Of a DNA stretch of 64,000 bases, positions 9,196 through 18,103 are shown piece after piece. A program made the translations under genes and the position numbers. The stretch is from Tabrizicola sp. (lineage in GTDB: Bacteria; Pseudomonadota; Alphaproteobacteria; Rhodobacterales; Rhodobacteraceae). The DNA lies in NCBI RefSeq assembly GCF_030373185.1, contig NZ_JAUCZH010000002.1, positions 226,151-290,150 on the forward strand, written 5' to 3'. The notes beneath the pieces were generated by a model that saw only the letters and a program-made list of their open reading frames with translations, ran no database searches and had not been told where the DNA came from. Positions within the stretch are counted from its first letter, which is position 1, and the number at the start of each line of letters is the position of its first letter.

Positions 9196-9615
9196 GTGAC
9201 CATCACCAGACGCAAAGCACTATCCATCGGGCTTGGCGGCATTGCCTTCGCTGCAATGCCGGGCCTGTCGACGGCCGCAACCATGGACGAACTGACCGCT
9301 GCCTTCACCGGCGGTGCCACGCCCGGCGCCGGCAACATCACCCTGACCGCCCCGGAAATCGCCGAGAACGGCAATACCGTGCCTGTCGCGGTTGATGCCC
9401 CCGGCGCGGTGGCGATCATGCTTCTGGCTTCGGGCAACCCCGAACCGGCGGTTGCCACCTTCACTTTCGGCCCTGCGGCCGGTCGCCAGTTCGCGGCCAC
9501 CCGCATCCGTCTGGCCAAGACCCAGGACGTCATCGCCATGGCCAAGATGGCCGATGGCTCGATCGTTCAGGCTCAGGCCACCGTCAAGGTCACCATCGGC
9601 GGCTGCGGCGGCTGA
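9196..9615 (+). CDS. soxY: Sulfur-carrier protein SoxY
   Basis: A 139-residue protein starting at GTG 9196, with AGGAGA seven bases before it. The N-terminus is a twin-arginine signal (TRRKALSIGLGGIAFAA) for folded export with SoxZ. The C-terminus ends in the hallmark VTIGGCGG swinging arm, whose cysteine carries the covalently bound sulfur intermediates. Length and both ends are typical. The longer reading frame from 9127 has no family features before the GTG. Confidence 0.96.
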   Translation: MTITRRKALSIGLGGIAFAAMPGLSTAATMDELTAAFTGGATPGAGNITLTAPEIAENGNTVPVAVDAPGAVAIMLLASGNPEPAVATFTFGPAAGRQFAATRIRLAKTQDVIAMAKMADGSIVQAQATVKVTIGGCGG

Positions 9616-9638
9616 GACAGATAGACAGGAGAAATACC

Positions 9639-9968
9639 ATGGTCGAAGAAGTAAAACCCCGGGTGAAAACCCCCAAATCCGCTGCCGTCGGTGAGGTCGT
9701 GACCATCAAGGCCCTGATCTCGCACAGCATGGAATCCGGTCAGCGCAAAGGCTCGGACGGCAACTTGATCCCGCGCAAGATCATCAATCGCTTCACCTGC
9801 GATCTGAACGGGGTGAACGTGATTGACGTCGCCATCGACCCGGCGGTGTCCACGAACCCCTATTTCGAATTCGACGCCCGGGTCGATGCCGCAGGTGAGT
9901 TCAAGTTCACCTGGTACGATGATGACGGCTCTGTCTACGAAGACAGCAAGCCAATCACAATCGCCTGA
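9639..9968 (+). CDS. soxZ: Sulfur-carrier partner SoxZ
   Basis: A 109-residue protein without its own signal peptide, as expected because it is co-exported through Tat with SoxY. SoxZ-fold sequence is visible from VKTPKSAAVGEVVTIKALI and ISHSMESGQR through FEFDARVDAAGEFKFTW. SoxYZ is the heterodimer on which thiosulfate sulfur is processed. The gene follows soxY by 23 bp with AGGAGAAA before the ATG. Confidence 0.95.
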   Translation: MVEEVKPRVKTPKSAAVGEVVTIKALISHSMESGQRKGSDGNLIPRKIINRFTCDLNGVNVIDVAIDPAVSTNPYFEFDARVDAAGEFKFTWYDDDGSVYEDSKPITIA

Positions 9969-9996
9969 GCGGTCAGAACAAGGGGGAGGAAACGCC

Positions 9997-10860
9997 ATGT
10001 ACCGGACGACCACAGCACTGGTTGCACTTACACTCGGCATCGCCTTTGCGGGCGTGGCCGCTGCCGACCCGGTCGAGGATACCCTGGTCATCGAGGCCGA
10101 AGACGGAATGGTTGAGATCGTGACAACCGCCCCGGCGCCGGACCATCTCAAGGACGTGATGGACACGATCTACTCTGGCTGGCACTACCGCGAGGACGAA
10201 ACCCGCGACCTGGAGCGTGACGATTTCGACAATCCCGGCATGGTCTATGTCGACCGGGGGCTTGATCTGTGGAACTCCCCGATTGGTGCAGGCGGTGAAA
10301 GCTGCGCCGGTTGCCACGAAGGGCCTGAAAGCCTTGCCGGTCTGCGCGCAGTAACGCCGCGTGTGGATGCAAAGACCGGCGCCTTGATGACCATCGAAAA
10401 CTACATCGACGCCTGTGTGACAGAGCGCATGGGGCAGGAATCCTGGGGCTGGACCAGCAGCCAGATGAAGGACATGCTTGCCCTGATCTCGATGCAGTCG
10501 CGCGGCATGGCGGTGAACGTCGCCATCGACGGCGCGGCGGCCCCGTTCTGGGAAAAGGGCAAGGAGATCTATTACACCCGCTTTGGTCAGCTGGAGATGT
10601 CCTGCGCCAACTGCCACGAGGACAATCAGGGCCGTTTCATCCGTGCCGACCACCTCAGCCAGGGCCAGATCAACGGCTTCCCGGTCTATCGGTTGAAAGA
10701 CGCTGGCATCCTTTCGGCACAACAGCGCTTTGTTGGCTGCGTCCGCGACACGCGGGCGGAAACCTTCAAGCCCAACTCGGAAGAGTTCAAGGCGCTGGAG
10801 CTTTACGTCGCCTCACGCGGCAACGGGCTTTCGGTCGAAGGCGTCTCGGTGCGCCACTAG
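9997..10860 (+). CDS. soxA: Dihaem cytochrome c SoxA, L-cysteine S-thiosulfotransferase
   Basis: A 287-residue periplasmic cytochrome with an N-terminal signal (ending near GVAAADP). It has two haem-attachment motifs, CAGCH and CANCH, so this is a dihaem SoxA. The conserved GCVRDTR motif near the C-terminus provides the cysteine that is the persulfide haem ligand in characterised SoxA. With SoxX it forms the Cys-S-S-sulfonate on SoxY. The ATG at 9997 follows GGGGGAGG. Longer frames lack a signal peptide. Confidence 0.95.
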   Translation: MYRTTTALVALTLGIAFAGVAAADPVEDTLVIEAEDGMVEIVTTAPAPDHLKDVMDTIYSGWHYREDETRDLERDDFDNPGMVYVDRGLDLWNSPIGAGGESCAGCHEGPESLAGLRAVTPRVDAKTGALMTIENYIDACVTERMGQESWGWTSSQMKDMLALISMQSRGMAVNVAIDGAAAPFWEKGKEIYYTRFGQLEMSCANCHEDNQGRFIRADHLSQGQINGFPVYRLKDAGILSAQQRFVGCVRDTRAETFKPNSEEFKALELYVASRGNGLSVEGVSVRH

Positions 10861-10867
10861 GCCTTGC

Positions 10868-10899
10868 GGGCGGCCACCGATCCTCCCCGGCGGCCGCCC
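10868..10899 (+). terminator. Intercistronic GC hairpin between soxA and soxB
   Basis: Perfect 8-bp arms GGGCGGCC (10868-10875) and GGCCGCCC (10892-10899) enclose a 16-nt loop just after the soxA stop. There is no T-run, so it is more likely an mRNA-stabilising or processing element, or a leaky terminator, than a full Rho-independent terminator. The soxA-soxB gap (121 bp) is the longest inside the structural operon. Confidence 0.5.
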
Positions 10900-10981
10900 G
10901 ATCTGAATAACGCAAGACGGGATAGTCTGACGAACGCGCCCGCGCGATTCCGGATGGCTATTCCACGACAAGGAGAACGGG

Positions 10982-12673
10982 ATGATCACCCGGCGCGAAT
11001 TCCTGCAAGCCTCGCTCGCTGCTTCGGCGATCTACGGCGCATCCGGTTTTGGCAACTGGTCGCGGCTGGCCGCCCAGCAGGCGCTGAGTCAGGACCAGCT
11101 TTTGCAATTCGATGACTTCGGCAATCTGACGCTGATCCACATCACCGACATCCACGCCCAGATGAAGCCGATCTGGTTCCGCGAACCGGAATGGAACATC
11201 GGTGTTGGCGCGGCGAAAGGCCAGCCACCCCATGTCGTGGGCCGCGCCTTTCAGGACATGTTCAAGATCGCTCCGGCCAGCCCCGAAGCCTATGCCCTGA
11301 CCTATGAGGACTTTGCGGCCCTTGGCCGTACATATGGCCGGATGGGCGGCATGGACCGCGTCGCCACTGTGGTCAAGGCAATCCGCGCCGCACGGCCCGA
11401 CAGCATCCTTCTGGACGGCGGCGACACCTGGCAAGGGTCGATGACCAGCCTGCTGACCAAGGGGCAGGACTGCGTCAACGTGATGAACGCGCTTGGCGTC
11501 GAGGCGATGACCAGCCACTGGGAATGGACCCTTGGCACCGAACGCGTCAAGGAAATCGTCGAGGCCCTGCCCTTCCCCTTCCTTGGCGCCAATATCTTTG
11601 ACGCCGAATGGGACGAACCGGCGTTCGAGCCCTACAAGATCTTCGAAAAGGCCGGCCTTCGTATCGCGGTTATCGGCCAAGCCTTCCCCTACATGCCGAT
11701 CGCGAACCCCGGCTGGATGTTCCCCGAATATTCGTTCGGCATCCGCGAGGAGCGCATGCAGGAAGTCGTCGACGAGGTCCGCGCCGAAGGTGTCGATCTG
11801 GTGGTCTGCCTGTCGCACAACGGCTTTGACGTCGACAAGAAGATGGCAGCCCGCGTCACCGGCATCGACGTGATCCTGACAGGCCACACCCATGACGCGA
11901 TCCCCGAACCGGTGCTGGTGGGCCAGACAATCCTCATCGCCTCGGGCAGCCACGGCAAGTTCGTCAGCCGCGTCGATCTGGATGTGCGGGACGGCAAGAT
12001 GATGGGCTTCAGGCACAAGCTGATTCCGATCTTCTCGGACGTGATCACCCCCGACCCGGACATGGCCGCCCTGATCGATGCCGAACGCGCGCCGTTCAAG
12101 GCCCAGCTGGAAGAGCAGCTCGGGACGACCGAAAGCCTGCTTTACCGGCGCGGCAATTTCCAGGGTACCTGGGATGACCTGATCTGCGACGCGGTCCGCA
12201 GCGAACGCGACGTGCAGATCGCGCTTTCTCCCGGCGTCCGCTGGGGTGCCTCGCTTCTGCCCGGTGACGCAATCACCCGGGAAGACATCCATAATGTCAC
12301 GTCGATGACCTACGGCCAGGTCTACCGGACCGAGATGACCGGCGAGACGATCAAGACCGTGCTTGAGGACGTGGCCGACAACATCTTCAACCCCGACCCC
12401 TACTACCAGCAGGGCGGCGACATGGTCCGCATCGGCGGCATGGGCTTTGCCTGTGACGTGTCCAAGCCCATCGGCGAGCGGATAAGCGACATGGTGCTGC
12501 TGGAGACGAGCGAGGCCATCGACGCCGCGAAATCCTACACCGTCGGCGGCTGGGCGAGTGTTAACGAAGGCACCGAAGGCCCGCAGATATGGGACGTGGT
12601 GGAAGCGCATATCAGAAAGCTTGGCACTGTCCGGCTAGACCCCAACCCCTCGGTCACCGTGACCGGGATCTGA
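10982..12673 (+). CDS. soxB: Thiosulfohydrolase SoxB (dimanganese)
   Basis: A 563-residue protein of the 5'-nucleotidase/metallophosphatase superfamily with a Tat signal (ITRREFLQASLAAS). Metal-site motifs are present: HITDIHAQ, LLDGGDTWQGS, MTSHWEWTLG and GHTHDAIPEP. SoxB hydrolytically releases sulfate from the SoxY-bound thiosulfonate in the periplasm. The ATG follows AAGGAGAACGGG. Length and motifs are standard. It is followed 17 bp later by soxC. Confidence 0.96.
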   Translation: MITRREFLQASLAASAIYGASGFGNWSRLAAQQALSQDQLLQFDDFGNLTLIHITDIHAQMKPIWFREPEWNIGVGAAKGQPPHVVGRAFQDMFKIAPASPEAYALTYEDFAALGRTYGRMGGMDRVATVVKAIRAARPDSILLDGGDTWQGSMTSLLTKGQDCVNVMNALGVEAMTSHWEWTLGTERVKEIVEALPFPFLGANIFDAEWDEPAFEPYKIFEKAGLRIAVIGQAFPYMPIANPGWMFPEYSFGIREERMQEVVDEVRAEGVDLVVCLSHNGFDVDKKMAARVTGIDVILTGHTHDAIPEPVLVGQTILIASGSHGKFVSRVDLDVRDGKMMGFRHKLIPIFSDVITPDPDMAALIDAERAPFKAQLEEQLGTTESLLYRRGNFQGTWDDLICDAVRSERDVQIALSPGVRWGASLLPGDAITREDIHNVTSMTYGQVYRTEMTGETIKTVLEDVADNIFNPDPYYQQGGDMVRIGGMGFACDVSKPIGERISDMVLLETSEAIDAAKSYTVGGWASVNEGTEGPQIWDVVEAHIRKLGTVRLDPNPSVTVTGI

Positions 12674-12690
12674 ACAGGAGCGTTCGCCAG

Positions 12691-13950
12691 ATGACCGACG
12701 AACCCGCAACCAGCCGCCGTGCCTTTCTGGCCGGCACCGCCGCCGCAGGCGCGGGCCTTGTTGCCACCAGCGCCACGGCGCAAACACCTGACCCGCTGAT
12801 TACCGAGGTGCAGGAATGGGCCTCGATCTTCGGTGATCCGGTTGACGCCACCCCCTACGGGATGCCGATCGAGTTTGAATCCCACGTCGTGCGGCGCAAT
12901 GTCGAATGGCTGACCGAAAGCACCGCCTCGTCGATCAACTTCACGCCGATCCATGCGCTGGAAGGCACGATCACCCCGCAGGGCTGCGCGTTCGAGCGGC
13001 ACCATTCGGGCGCGATTTCACTGTCAAAGTCCGACTACCGGCTGATGATCAACGGCCTCGTGGACAAGCCCCTCGTCTTCACCTTCGAAGACCTGCTGCG
13101 CTTTCCCCGCCAGATCACCACTGCCTTTTGCGAATGTGCGGCCAATGGCGGGATGGAATGGGGCGGCGCGCAGCTGGAAGGCTGCCAGTTCACCCAGGGC
13201 ATGATTCACAACATGGAATATACCGGCGTAATGCTGCGTGACCTTCTGGCCGAGGCCGGCGTGCAGACGGAAGGCAAGTGGGTCTATGTCGAAGGCGCGG
13301 ATGCCAGCTCCAATGGCCGGTCAATCCCCATGGAAAAGGCGCTCGATGACGTGATGGTCGCCTTCTTCGCCAATGGCGAGGCGCTGCGCAAGGAACACGG
13401 CTATCCGGTCCGGCTGGTTGTTCCCGGCTGGGAAGGCAACATGTGGGTCAAATGGATCCGCCGCATCGGGGTCTATGATCAGGCGGTGGAAAGCCGTGAG
13501 GAAACCTCGAAATACACTGACCTGATGCCGGATGGCCGGGCGCGGAAATGGACATGGGTGATGGATGCGAAATCCGTCATCACCTCGCCCAGCCCGCAGG
13601 CGCCGATCCGCCATGGTGCCGGGCCGCTGGTCATCACCGGGCTTGCATGGTCGGGCAATGGCCGCATCACCCGTGTCGATGTGTCAACCGATGGCGGCAA
13701 CACCTGGACGCCCGCCCGCATCTCGGGCGATGCCAAGTCCAAGGCGCTGACCCGGTTCCACCATGACATCAACTGGGACGGGCAAGAGATGTTCATCATG
13801 TCCCGTGCCATTGATGAGACGGGATATGTCCAGCCGACCAAGCAGGCGCTGCGCGACATTCGCGGGCTGAACAACGTCTACCACAACAACAGCATCCAGA
13901 CCTGGTGGGTGCGCGCTGACGGAGAGGTCGAGAATGTCGAAATCGCGTGA
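12691..13950 (+). CDS. soxC: Sulfane dehydrogenase molybdopterin subunit SoxC
   Basis: A 419-residue sulfite-oxidase-family protein with a Tat signal (TSRRAFLAGTAAAGAG). Its Mo-cofactor domain contains the conserved cysteine in AFCECAANGGMEWGG, and a dimerisation domain follows (GPLVITGLAWSGNGRIT). SoxC with SoxD oxidises the sulfane sulfur left on SoxY. The ATG at 12691 has CAGGAG about ten bases upstream, and the longer frame from 12589 overlaps soxB without family similarity. It overlaps soxD by 17 bp. Confidence 0.95.
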   Translation: MTDEPATSRRAFLAGTAAAGAGLVATSATAQTPDPLITEVQEWASIFGDPVDATPYGMPIEFESHVVRRNVEWLTESTASSINFTPIHALEGTITPQGCAFERHHSGAISLSKSDYRLMINGLVDKPLVFTFEDLLRFPRQITTAFCECAANGGMEWGGAQLEGCQFTQGMIHNMEYTGVMLRDLLAEAGVQTEGKWVYVEGADASSNGRSIPMEKALDDVMVAFFANGEALRKEHGYPVRLVVPGWEGNMWVKWIRRIGVYDQAVESREETSKYTDLMPDGRARKWTWVMDAKSVITSPSPQAPIRHGAGPLVITGLAWSGNGRITRVDVSTDGGNTWTPARISGDAKSKALTRFHHDINWDGQEMFIMSRAIDETGYVQPTKQALRDIRGLNNVYHNNSIQTWWVRADGEVENVEIA

Positions 13951-15055
13951 ACTGGCGCTGGCCTCCGCCCTTTTGACGACCCTTGCGGCCCCGGCCTTTG
14001 CCGAAACCCTCGGCCTTGGTCGCGCGGCCTTGCCCGAGGAAATCGCGGCCTGGGACGTCGCCATCCTGCCCGATGGCACCGGCCTGCCCGAAGGTTCGGG
14101 CGACGTGGAAACCGGCGATGAGGTCTTTGCCGAAAACTGCGCGTCGTGCCACGGCGACTTTGCCGAGGGCCTTGACAGCTGGCCCGTCCTTGCGGGCGGT
14201 GCCGGATCGCTGACCGACCCGCGCCCGGTAAAGACCGTCGGCAGCTACTGGCCCTACCTGTCCACCGTCTTCGACTATGTCCACCGCTCGATGCCCTTTG
14301 GCCAGGCGCAGACACTGACGGCGGACGACACCTACGCGATCACCGCGTTCCTGCTTTACTCCAACGGCATGGTCGAAGACGACTTTGTCCTGTCGAACGA
14401 GAACTTCACCGAAATCGTCATGCCCAACGCCGACGGCTTCTATCCCGACGACCGGGCCGCAACAGAATACCCGCTGTTTTCTGCTGAACCCTGCATGGAA
14501 AACTGCCGCAGCGCCGCCCCTGAAGTGACAAAACGCGCGGTCGATATCAACGTGACCCCGGAAGACCCCGACGGCAAGCCTGCCGGCACCCTGCCGGTGA
14601 TCACTGTGGCGTCAACCGGTGAACCCGCCGCAGTGGCAGAACCCGCCGCGCAGGAAACCGAAACCGTCGAGGCTGCGCCGGAAGCCGCCCCTGAACCGGC
14701 AGAAACGGCTGAAGCGGTGCCTGCCGCCGCAGATCCCGCACTTGTCAAGGCCGGGGAAGCGATCTTCAAGAAATGCGCCGCCTGCCACAAGGTCGGCGAG
14801 GGTGCCAAGAACGGCGTCGGCCCGGCCCTGAACGGCATGGTCGACGCGGCGATGGGCCAGATCGATGGGTTCAAATACTCCAAGGCCCTGGCTGAAATGG
14901 GCGCGGGTGGCGGGGTATGGGACGCGGCGTCGCTGCACGCTTTCCTTGAGAACCCCAAGGGGTTCGTCAAAGGCACCAAGATGGCCTTTGCCGGCCTGAA
15001 GAAGCCAGACGAACGTGACGCCGTCATCGCATACCTTTCGACCTTTGGCCCTTGA
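13934..15055 (+). CDS. soxD: Dihaem cytochrome c subunit of sulfane dehydrogenase SoxD
   Basis: A 373-residue exported protein with two cytochrome c domains: CASCH in the N-terminal half and CAACH in the C-terminal half. They are joined by a linker of about 50 residues rich in Ala, Glu and Pro, as in Paracoccus SoxD. It is the electron-accepting partner of SoxC. The start lies inside the soxC 3' end, with GGAGAGG upstream, so the two are translationally coupled and probably made in equal amounts. Presence of SoxCD predicts full oxidation of thiosulfate to sulfate rather than sulfur globules. Confidence 0.93.
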   Translation: MSKSRELALASALLTTLAAPAFAETLGLGRAALPEEIAAWDVAILPDGTGLPEGSGDVETGDEVFAENCASCHGDFAEGLDSWPVLAGGAGSLTDPRPVKTVGSYWPYLSTVFDYVHRSMPFGQAQTLTADDTYAITAFLLYSNGMVEDDFVLSNENFTEIVMPNADGFYPDDRAATEYPLFSAEPCMENCRSAAPEVTKRAVDINVTPEDPDGKPAGTLPVITVASTGEPAAVAEPAAQETETVEAAPEAAPEPAETAEAVPAAADPALVKAGEAIFKKCAACHKVGEGAKNGVGPALNGMVDAAMGQIDGFKYSKALAEMGAGGGVWDAASLHAFLENPKGFVKGTKMAFAGLKKPDERDAVIAYLSTFGP

Positions 15056-15057
15056 AC

Positions 15058-15762
15058 ATGCGCATTGCCCTGACCTCTCTCGGCCTCCTCCTTGCCATCG
15101 GGACTGTCCCGGGGGTGGCCGAAGAGATCGGGGATGCCGAACGCGGGGCCACGCTGTTCGCCCGGCAATGCGCCGCCTGCCATCAGATCGGCGACGGCGC
15201 GGTCAACCGGGTGGGGCCGCAGCTTAACCGGCTGTTTGGACGTCGCGCCGGTAACGCAGAGGGGTTCACCTATTCGAAATCCATGGCCCGCATGGGGGCT
15301 GACGGATTGACATGGACATTGCAAACCCTTGACGCCTACATCGAAAATCCCAAGGCGCTGGTTTCAGGTACGCGGATGAACTACCGCGGGATGAAGGATC
15401 CCGAGGATCGCGCCGCCCTGATGGCCTTCCTGCGCGATTGGTCCGACAAGCCCCGCGACATCCCCGAGGCCGAGCCGACGGCCCGCAAGACCAACCCTGA
15501 TCTTTCCCCCGAGATCCTCGCGATGGAGGGGGATCGGGACTATGGCGAATACCTGTCGTCGGAATGTCGGACCTGCCACCAGGCTGATGGCTCGGATCAG
15601 GGCATCCCGTCGATCACCAACTGGCCGGCCGAGGATTTCGTCGTGGCCATGCATGCCTACAAGCAGAAACTGCGCCCGCATCCGGTGATGCAGATGATGG
15701 CGGGCCGCCTGAATGATGAGGAAATCGCGGCCCTTGCCGCCTATTTCGCCACGCTTGACTGA
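15058..15762 (+). CDS. soxE: Dihaem c-type cytochrome SoxE
   Basis: A 234-residue periplasmic cytochrome with a signal peptide (MRIALTSLGLLLAIGTVPGVAEE) and two haem motifs, CAACH near residue 40 and CRTCH near residue 170. The N-terminal half is a class I cytochrome c like the end of SoxD. The second half resembles small FCSD-type cytochrome subunits. In Paracoccus SoxE partners flavoprotein SoxF. The ATG at 15058 is 2 bp past the soxD stop. A TTG at 15052 overlaps that stop and is possible. No clear ribosome site, so coupling to soxD is likely. Confidence 0.9.
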   Translation: MRIALTSLGLLLAIGTVPGVAEEIGDAERGATLFARQCAACHQIGDGAVNRVGPQLNRLFGRRAGNAEGFTYSKSMARMGADGLTWTLQTLDAYIENPKALVSGTRMNYRGMKDPEDRAALMAFLRDWSDKPRDIPEAEPTARKTNPDLSPEILAMEGDRDYGEYLSSECRTCHQADGSDQGIPSITNWPAEDFVVAMHAYKQKLRPHPVMQMMAGRLNDEEIAALAAYFATLD

Positions 15763-15766
15763 CGAA

Positions 15767-15784
15767 GCGCGGGGCCAACCGCGC
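15767..15784 (+). terminator. Intercistronic hairpin between soxE and soxF
   Basis: A 6-bp stem GCGCGG (15767-15772) / CCGCGC (15779-15784) with a 6-nt loop starts four bases after the soxE stop. No T-run follows. It may modulate mRNA stability within the operon rather than end transcription. Confidence 0.35.
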
Positions 15785-15816
15785 CGGAACGCAATCCATG
15801 GGAGGAGAACCCGGAT

Positions 15817-17082
15817 ATGAAGCTGAACAGACGCCATTTCATCGGCACAGGCCTTGTTGCCAGCGCCATCCTGACGGCGCCGACGGTCTGGGGCCAGGCC
15901 AAGGCCAAGGTCGTCGTCATCGGCGGTGGCGCTGGTGGGGCGACGGCCGCCCGCTACATCGCCAAGGACAGCGAGGGCGCGGTCGAGGTCACGCTTGTCG
16001 AGGCGAATCCGGTCTACACAACCTGCTTCTTTTCCAACCTCTATCTTGGCGGCTTCCGCGATTTCGAAAGCCTTCAGCACGGCTATGAAACCCTGGCCGG
16101 TGGCGGCGTGACGGTGATCAACGACATGGCCACAGCCGTTGACCGCGCGGCAAAGACCGTGACGCTCGCCAGTGGTGCGGTCCTGCCCTATGATCGGCTG
16201 GTCCTGTCGCCCGGGATCGACTTCAAGGATGGATCGGTTCCCGGCTGGTCGGCAGATGCCCATGCCGAGATCATGCCCCACGCCTACAAGGCAGGCCCGC
16301 AGACCCAGCTTCTGAAGGCCCAAATCGAGGCGATGCCCGAAGGCGGCGTCTTTGCCATGATCGCCCCCCCGAACCCCTATCGCTGCCCGCCCGGCCCTTA
16401 TGAGCGCATCAGCATGGTCGCCCATGTGCTGAAGGAACGGAACCCGACCGCCAAGATCATCGTCGCCGATCCGAAGGAGAACTTCTCGAAGAAGGCCCTG
16501 TTCGAGGAAGGCTGGGCGAAACACTACGCCGGGATGATCGACTGGATCGGCCCCGATTTCGGCGGCGGCAATGTCGAGGTGCGCCCCGACACGATGGAGG
16601 TCGTGATCGACGGCGAGGTGACCAAGGTTGACTGCTGCAACGTGATCCCCGGCCAGATGGCCGGCAAGATCGCGGCCCTTGCTGGCGTGACGGACGAAGC
16701 TGGCTGGGCTCCGGTTGATCCGGCTTCAATGAAATCGAAGATGGATGAAAACGTCTGGGTGCTGGGCGATTCCAGCGCGCAGGGCGACATGCCGAAATCG
16801 GGCTTCTCGGCCAACAGTCAGGCCAAGGTCGCCGCCATGGCGATCCGGGGCGAGTTGACTGGTTCCAGAACCTTCCCGGCCAAATACTCCAACACCTGCT
16901 GGTCGCTGATCGCGCCCGAGGACGGGGTGAAGGTCGGAGCCTCCTATGAGCCGACGCCGGAAAAGATCGCCTCGGTCGAAAGTTTCGTCTCGGCCACCGG
17001 CGAGGATGCGGCGTTGCGCAAGGCAACCTACGAGGAATCCCTCGGCTGGTATGCCGGAATCACCGCCGACATGTTCGGCTGA
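15817..17082 (+). CDS. soxF: Flavocytochrome c sulfide dehydrogenase-type flavoprotein SoxF
   Basis: A 421-residue FAD protein of the sulfide:quinone reductase/FCSD family. A Tat signal (KLNRRHFIGTGLVASA) precedes the dinucleotide-binding motif VIGGGAGGATAARYI. Redox-active cysteines lie in YTTCFFSN and NPYRCPPGPYER. The NVWVLGDSSAQGDMPKSGFSAN stretch is the second FAD contact region. With SoxE it can oxidise sulfide or help reactivate the Sox system. The ATG follows GGGAGGAG. It is 54 bp after soxE. Confidence 0.93.
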   Translation: MKLNRRHFIGTGLVASAILTAPTVWGQAKAKVVVIGGGAGGATAARYIAKDSEGAVEVTLVEANPVYTTCFFSNLYLGGFRDFESLQHGYETLAGGGVTVINDMATAVDRAAKTVTLASGAVLPYDRLVLSPGIDFKDGSVPGWSADAHAEIMPHAYKAGPQTQLLKAQIEAMPEGGVFAMIAPPNPYRCPPGPYERISMVAHVLKERNPTAKIIVADPKENFSKKALFEEGWAKHYAGMIDWIGPDFGGGNVEVRPDTMEVVIDGEVTKVDCCNVIPGQMAGKIAALAGVTDEAGWAPVDPASMKSKMDENVWVLGDSSAQGDMPKSGFSANSQAKVAAMAIRGELTGSRTFPAKYSNTCWSLIAPEDGVKVGASYEPTPEKIASVESFVSATGEDAALRKATYEESLGWYAGITADMFG

Positions 17083-17099
17083 TCCCTTCCTCCCTGACT

Positions 17100-17125
17100 G
17101 GCGGGTGTCACCCTTGGCACCCGCC
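17100..17125 (+). terminator. Hairpin after soxF
   Basis: An 8-bp perfect stem GGCGGGTG (17100-17107) / CACCCGCC (17118-17125) with a 10-nt loop lies between soxF and the MBL-fold gene. There is no clear U-run. It could be a weak terminator or 3' stabiliser marking the end of the core operon. Confidence 0.45.
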
Positions 17126-17148
17126 ACCTTTCCAACGGACCTGACGCC

Positions 17149-18060
17149 ATGTTGACCCGCCGCCATCTTCTGACCGCCACCGCCGCCGCTCTTGCCACAC
17201 CGCTCTTGCCCCGCCGCGTCTGGGCGGCCAGCACCCTGACGCTTGGGTCCACACAGATCGACACGCTGTCGGATGGCAACCTTGTGCTGCCGGGCGACTT
17301 CATCCTTGGCGGCATGCCGCAGGACGAAATGCAGGCGATCGTCGCGAAATACGGCCTGCCGACCGACCAGCTGACCCCGCCCTGCAATGTGACGCTCTTG
17401 CGCGACGGCACCAATACCGTCCTCTTTGATGTGGGCGCCGGGCCGGATTTCCAGCCCAGCGCGGGCAAACTGGCCGAGGCGCTGGACCTTGCCGGGGTGA
17501 CGGTTGAAGACATCACCCATGTCCTGTTCACCCACGGCCACCCCGACCACCTTTGGGGCCTGCTGGACGATTTTGACGAACCCGTCTTTCCCAACGCCGA
17601 ATACATGATCGGTCAGGCCGAGTTCGACTACTGGACCGACCCCGACACCGTCACCAGCATCGGCGAGGCCCGCGCGACCTTTGCCGTCGGGGCCGCCCGC
17701 AGGCTGGCCGCCATCGCCGATACCGTCCGCTTGCTGACCGATGGCGAGGAACCGCTGCCCGGCGTCTTTGCCCGTCTGACCCCCGGCCACACCCCAGGCC
17801 ACATGGCCTTTGAAATCGCCGGGCCGACCCCGGCCATGGTGCTGGGCGATTGCATCGGCAACCATCACGTCGCGTTCGAGCGGCCCGAATGGGCCAGCGG
17901 CTCGGATCAGGACAAGGATCTTGCTGCGGCCACGCGCGTCGCCTTGCTTGACCAGTTGGCAACCGACCGACACGCGATCATCGGCTTTCATCTGCCCGCT
18001 GGCGGGATCGGACGGGTCGAGCGGGCCGACACTGGCTACCGGTTCATCGAAGAAACTTGA
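17149..18060 (+). CDS. Exported MBL-fold metallohydrolase, SoxG/SoxH type
   Basis: A 303-residue protein with a twin-arginine-like signal (LTRRHLLTATAAALATPLLP) and a metallo-beta-lactamase fold. The metal ligands are visible in HVLFTHGHPDHLWG, LTPGHTPGHMAF, VLGDC and the C-terminal IIGFHLP. Paracoccus sox loci end with two such zinc-hydrolase genes, soxG and soxH, which are not needed for thiosulfate oxidation in vitro. Only one is present here and I cannot tell which it corresponds to. The gene follows soxF by 66 bp, with a weak ribosome site before the ATG. Confidence 0.85.
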   Translation: MLTRRHLLTATAAALATPLLPRRVWAASTLTLGSTQIDTLSDGNLVLPGDFILGGMPQDEMQAIVAKYGLPTDQLTPPCNVTLLRDGTNTVLFDVGAGPDFQPSAGKLAEALDLAGVTVEDITHVLFTHGHPDHLWGLLDDFDEPVFPNAEYMIGQAEFDYWTDPDTVTSIGEARATFAVGAARRLAAIADTVRLLTDGEEPLPGVFARLTPGHTPGHMAFEIAGPTPAMVLGDCIGNHHVAFERPEWASGSDQDKDLAAATRVALLDQLATDRHAIIGFHLPAGGIGRVERADTGYRFIEET

Positions 18061-18103
18061 CCGCACCGCGCCAACACCGGCGCTCAACCTGGGAGGTTAC
18101 ACC

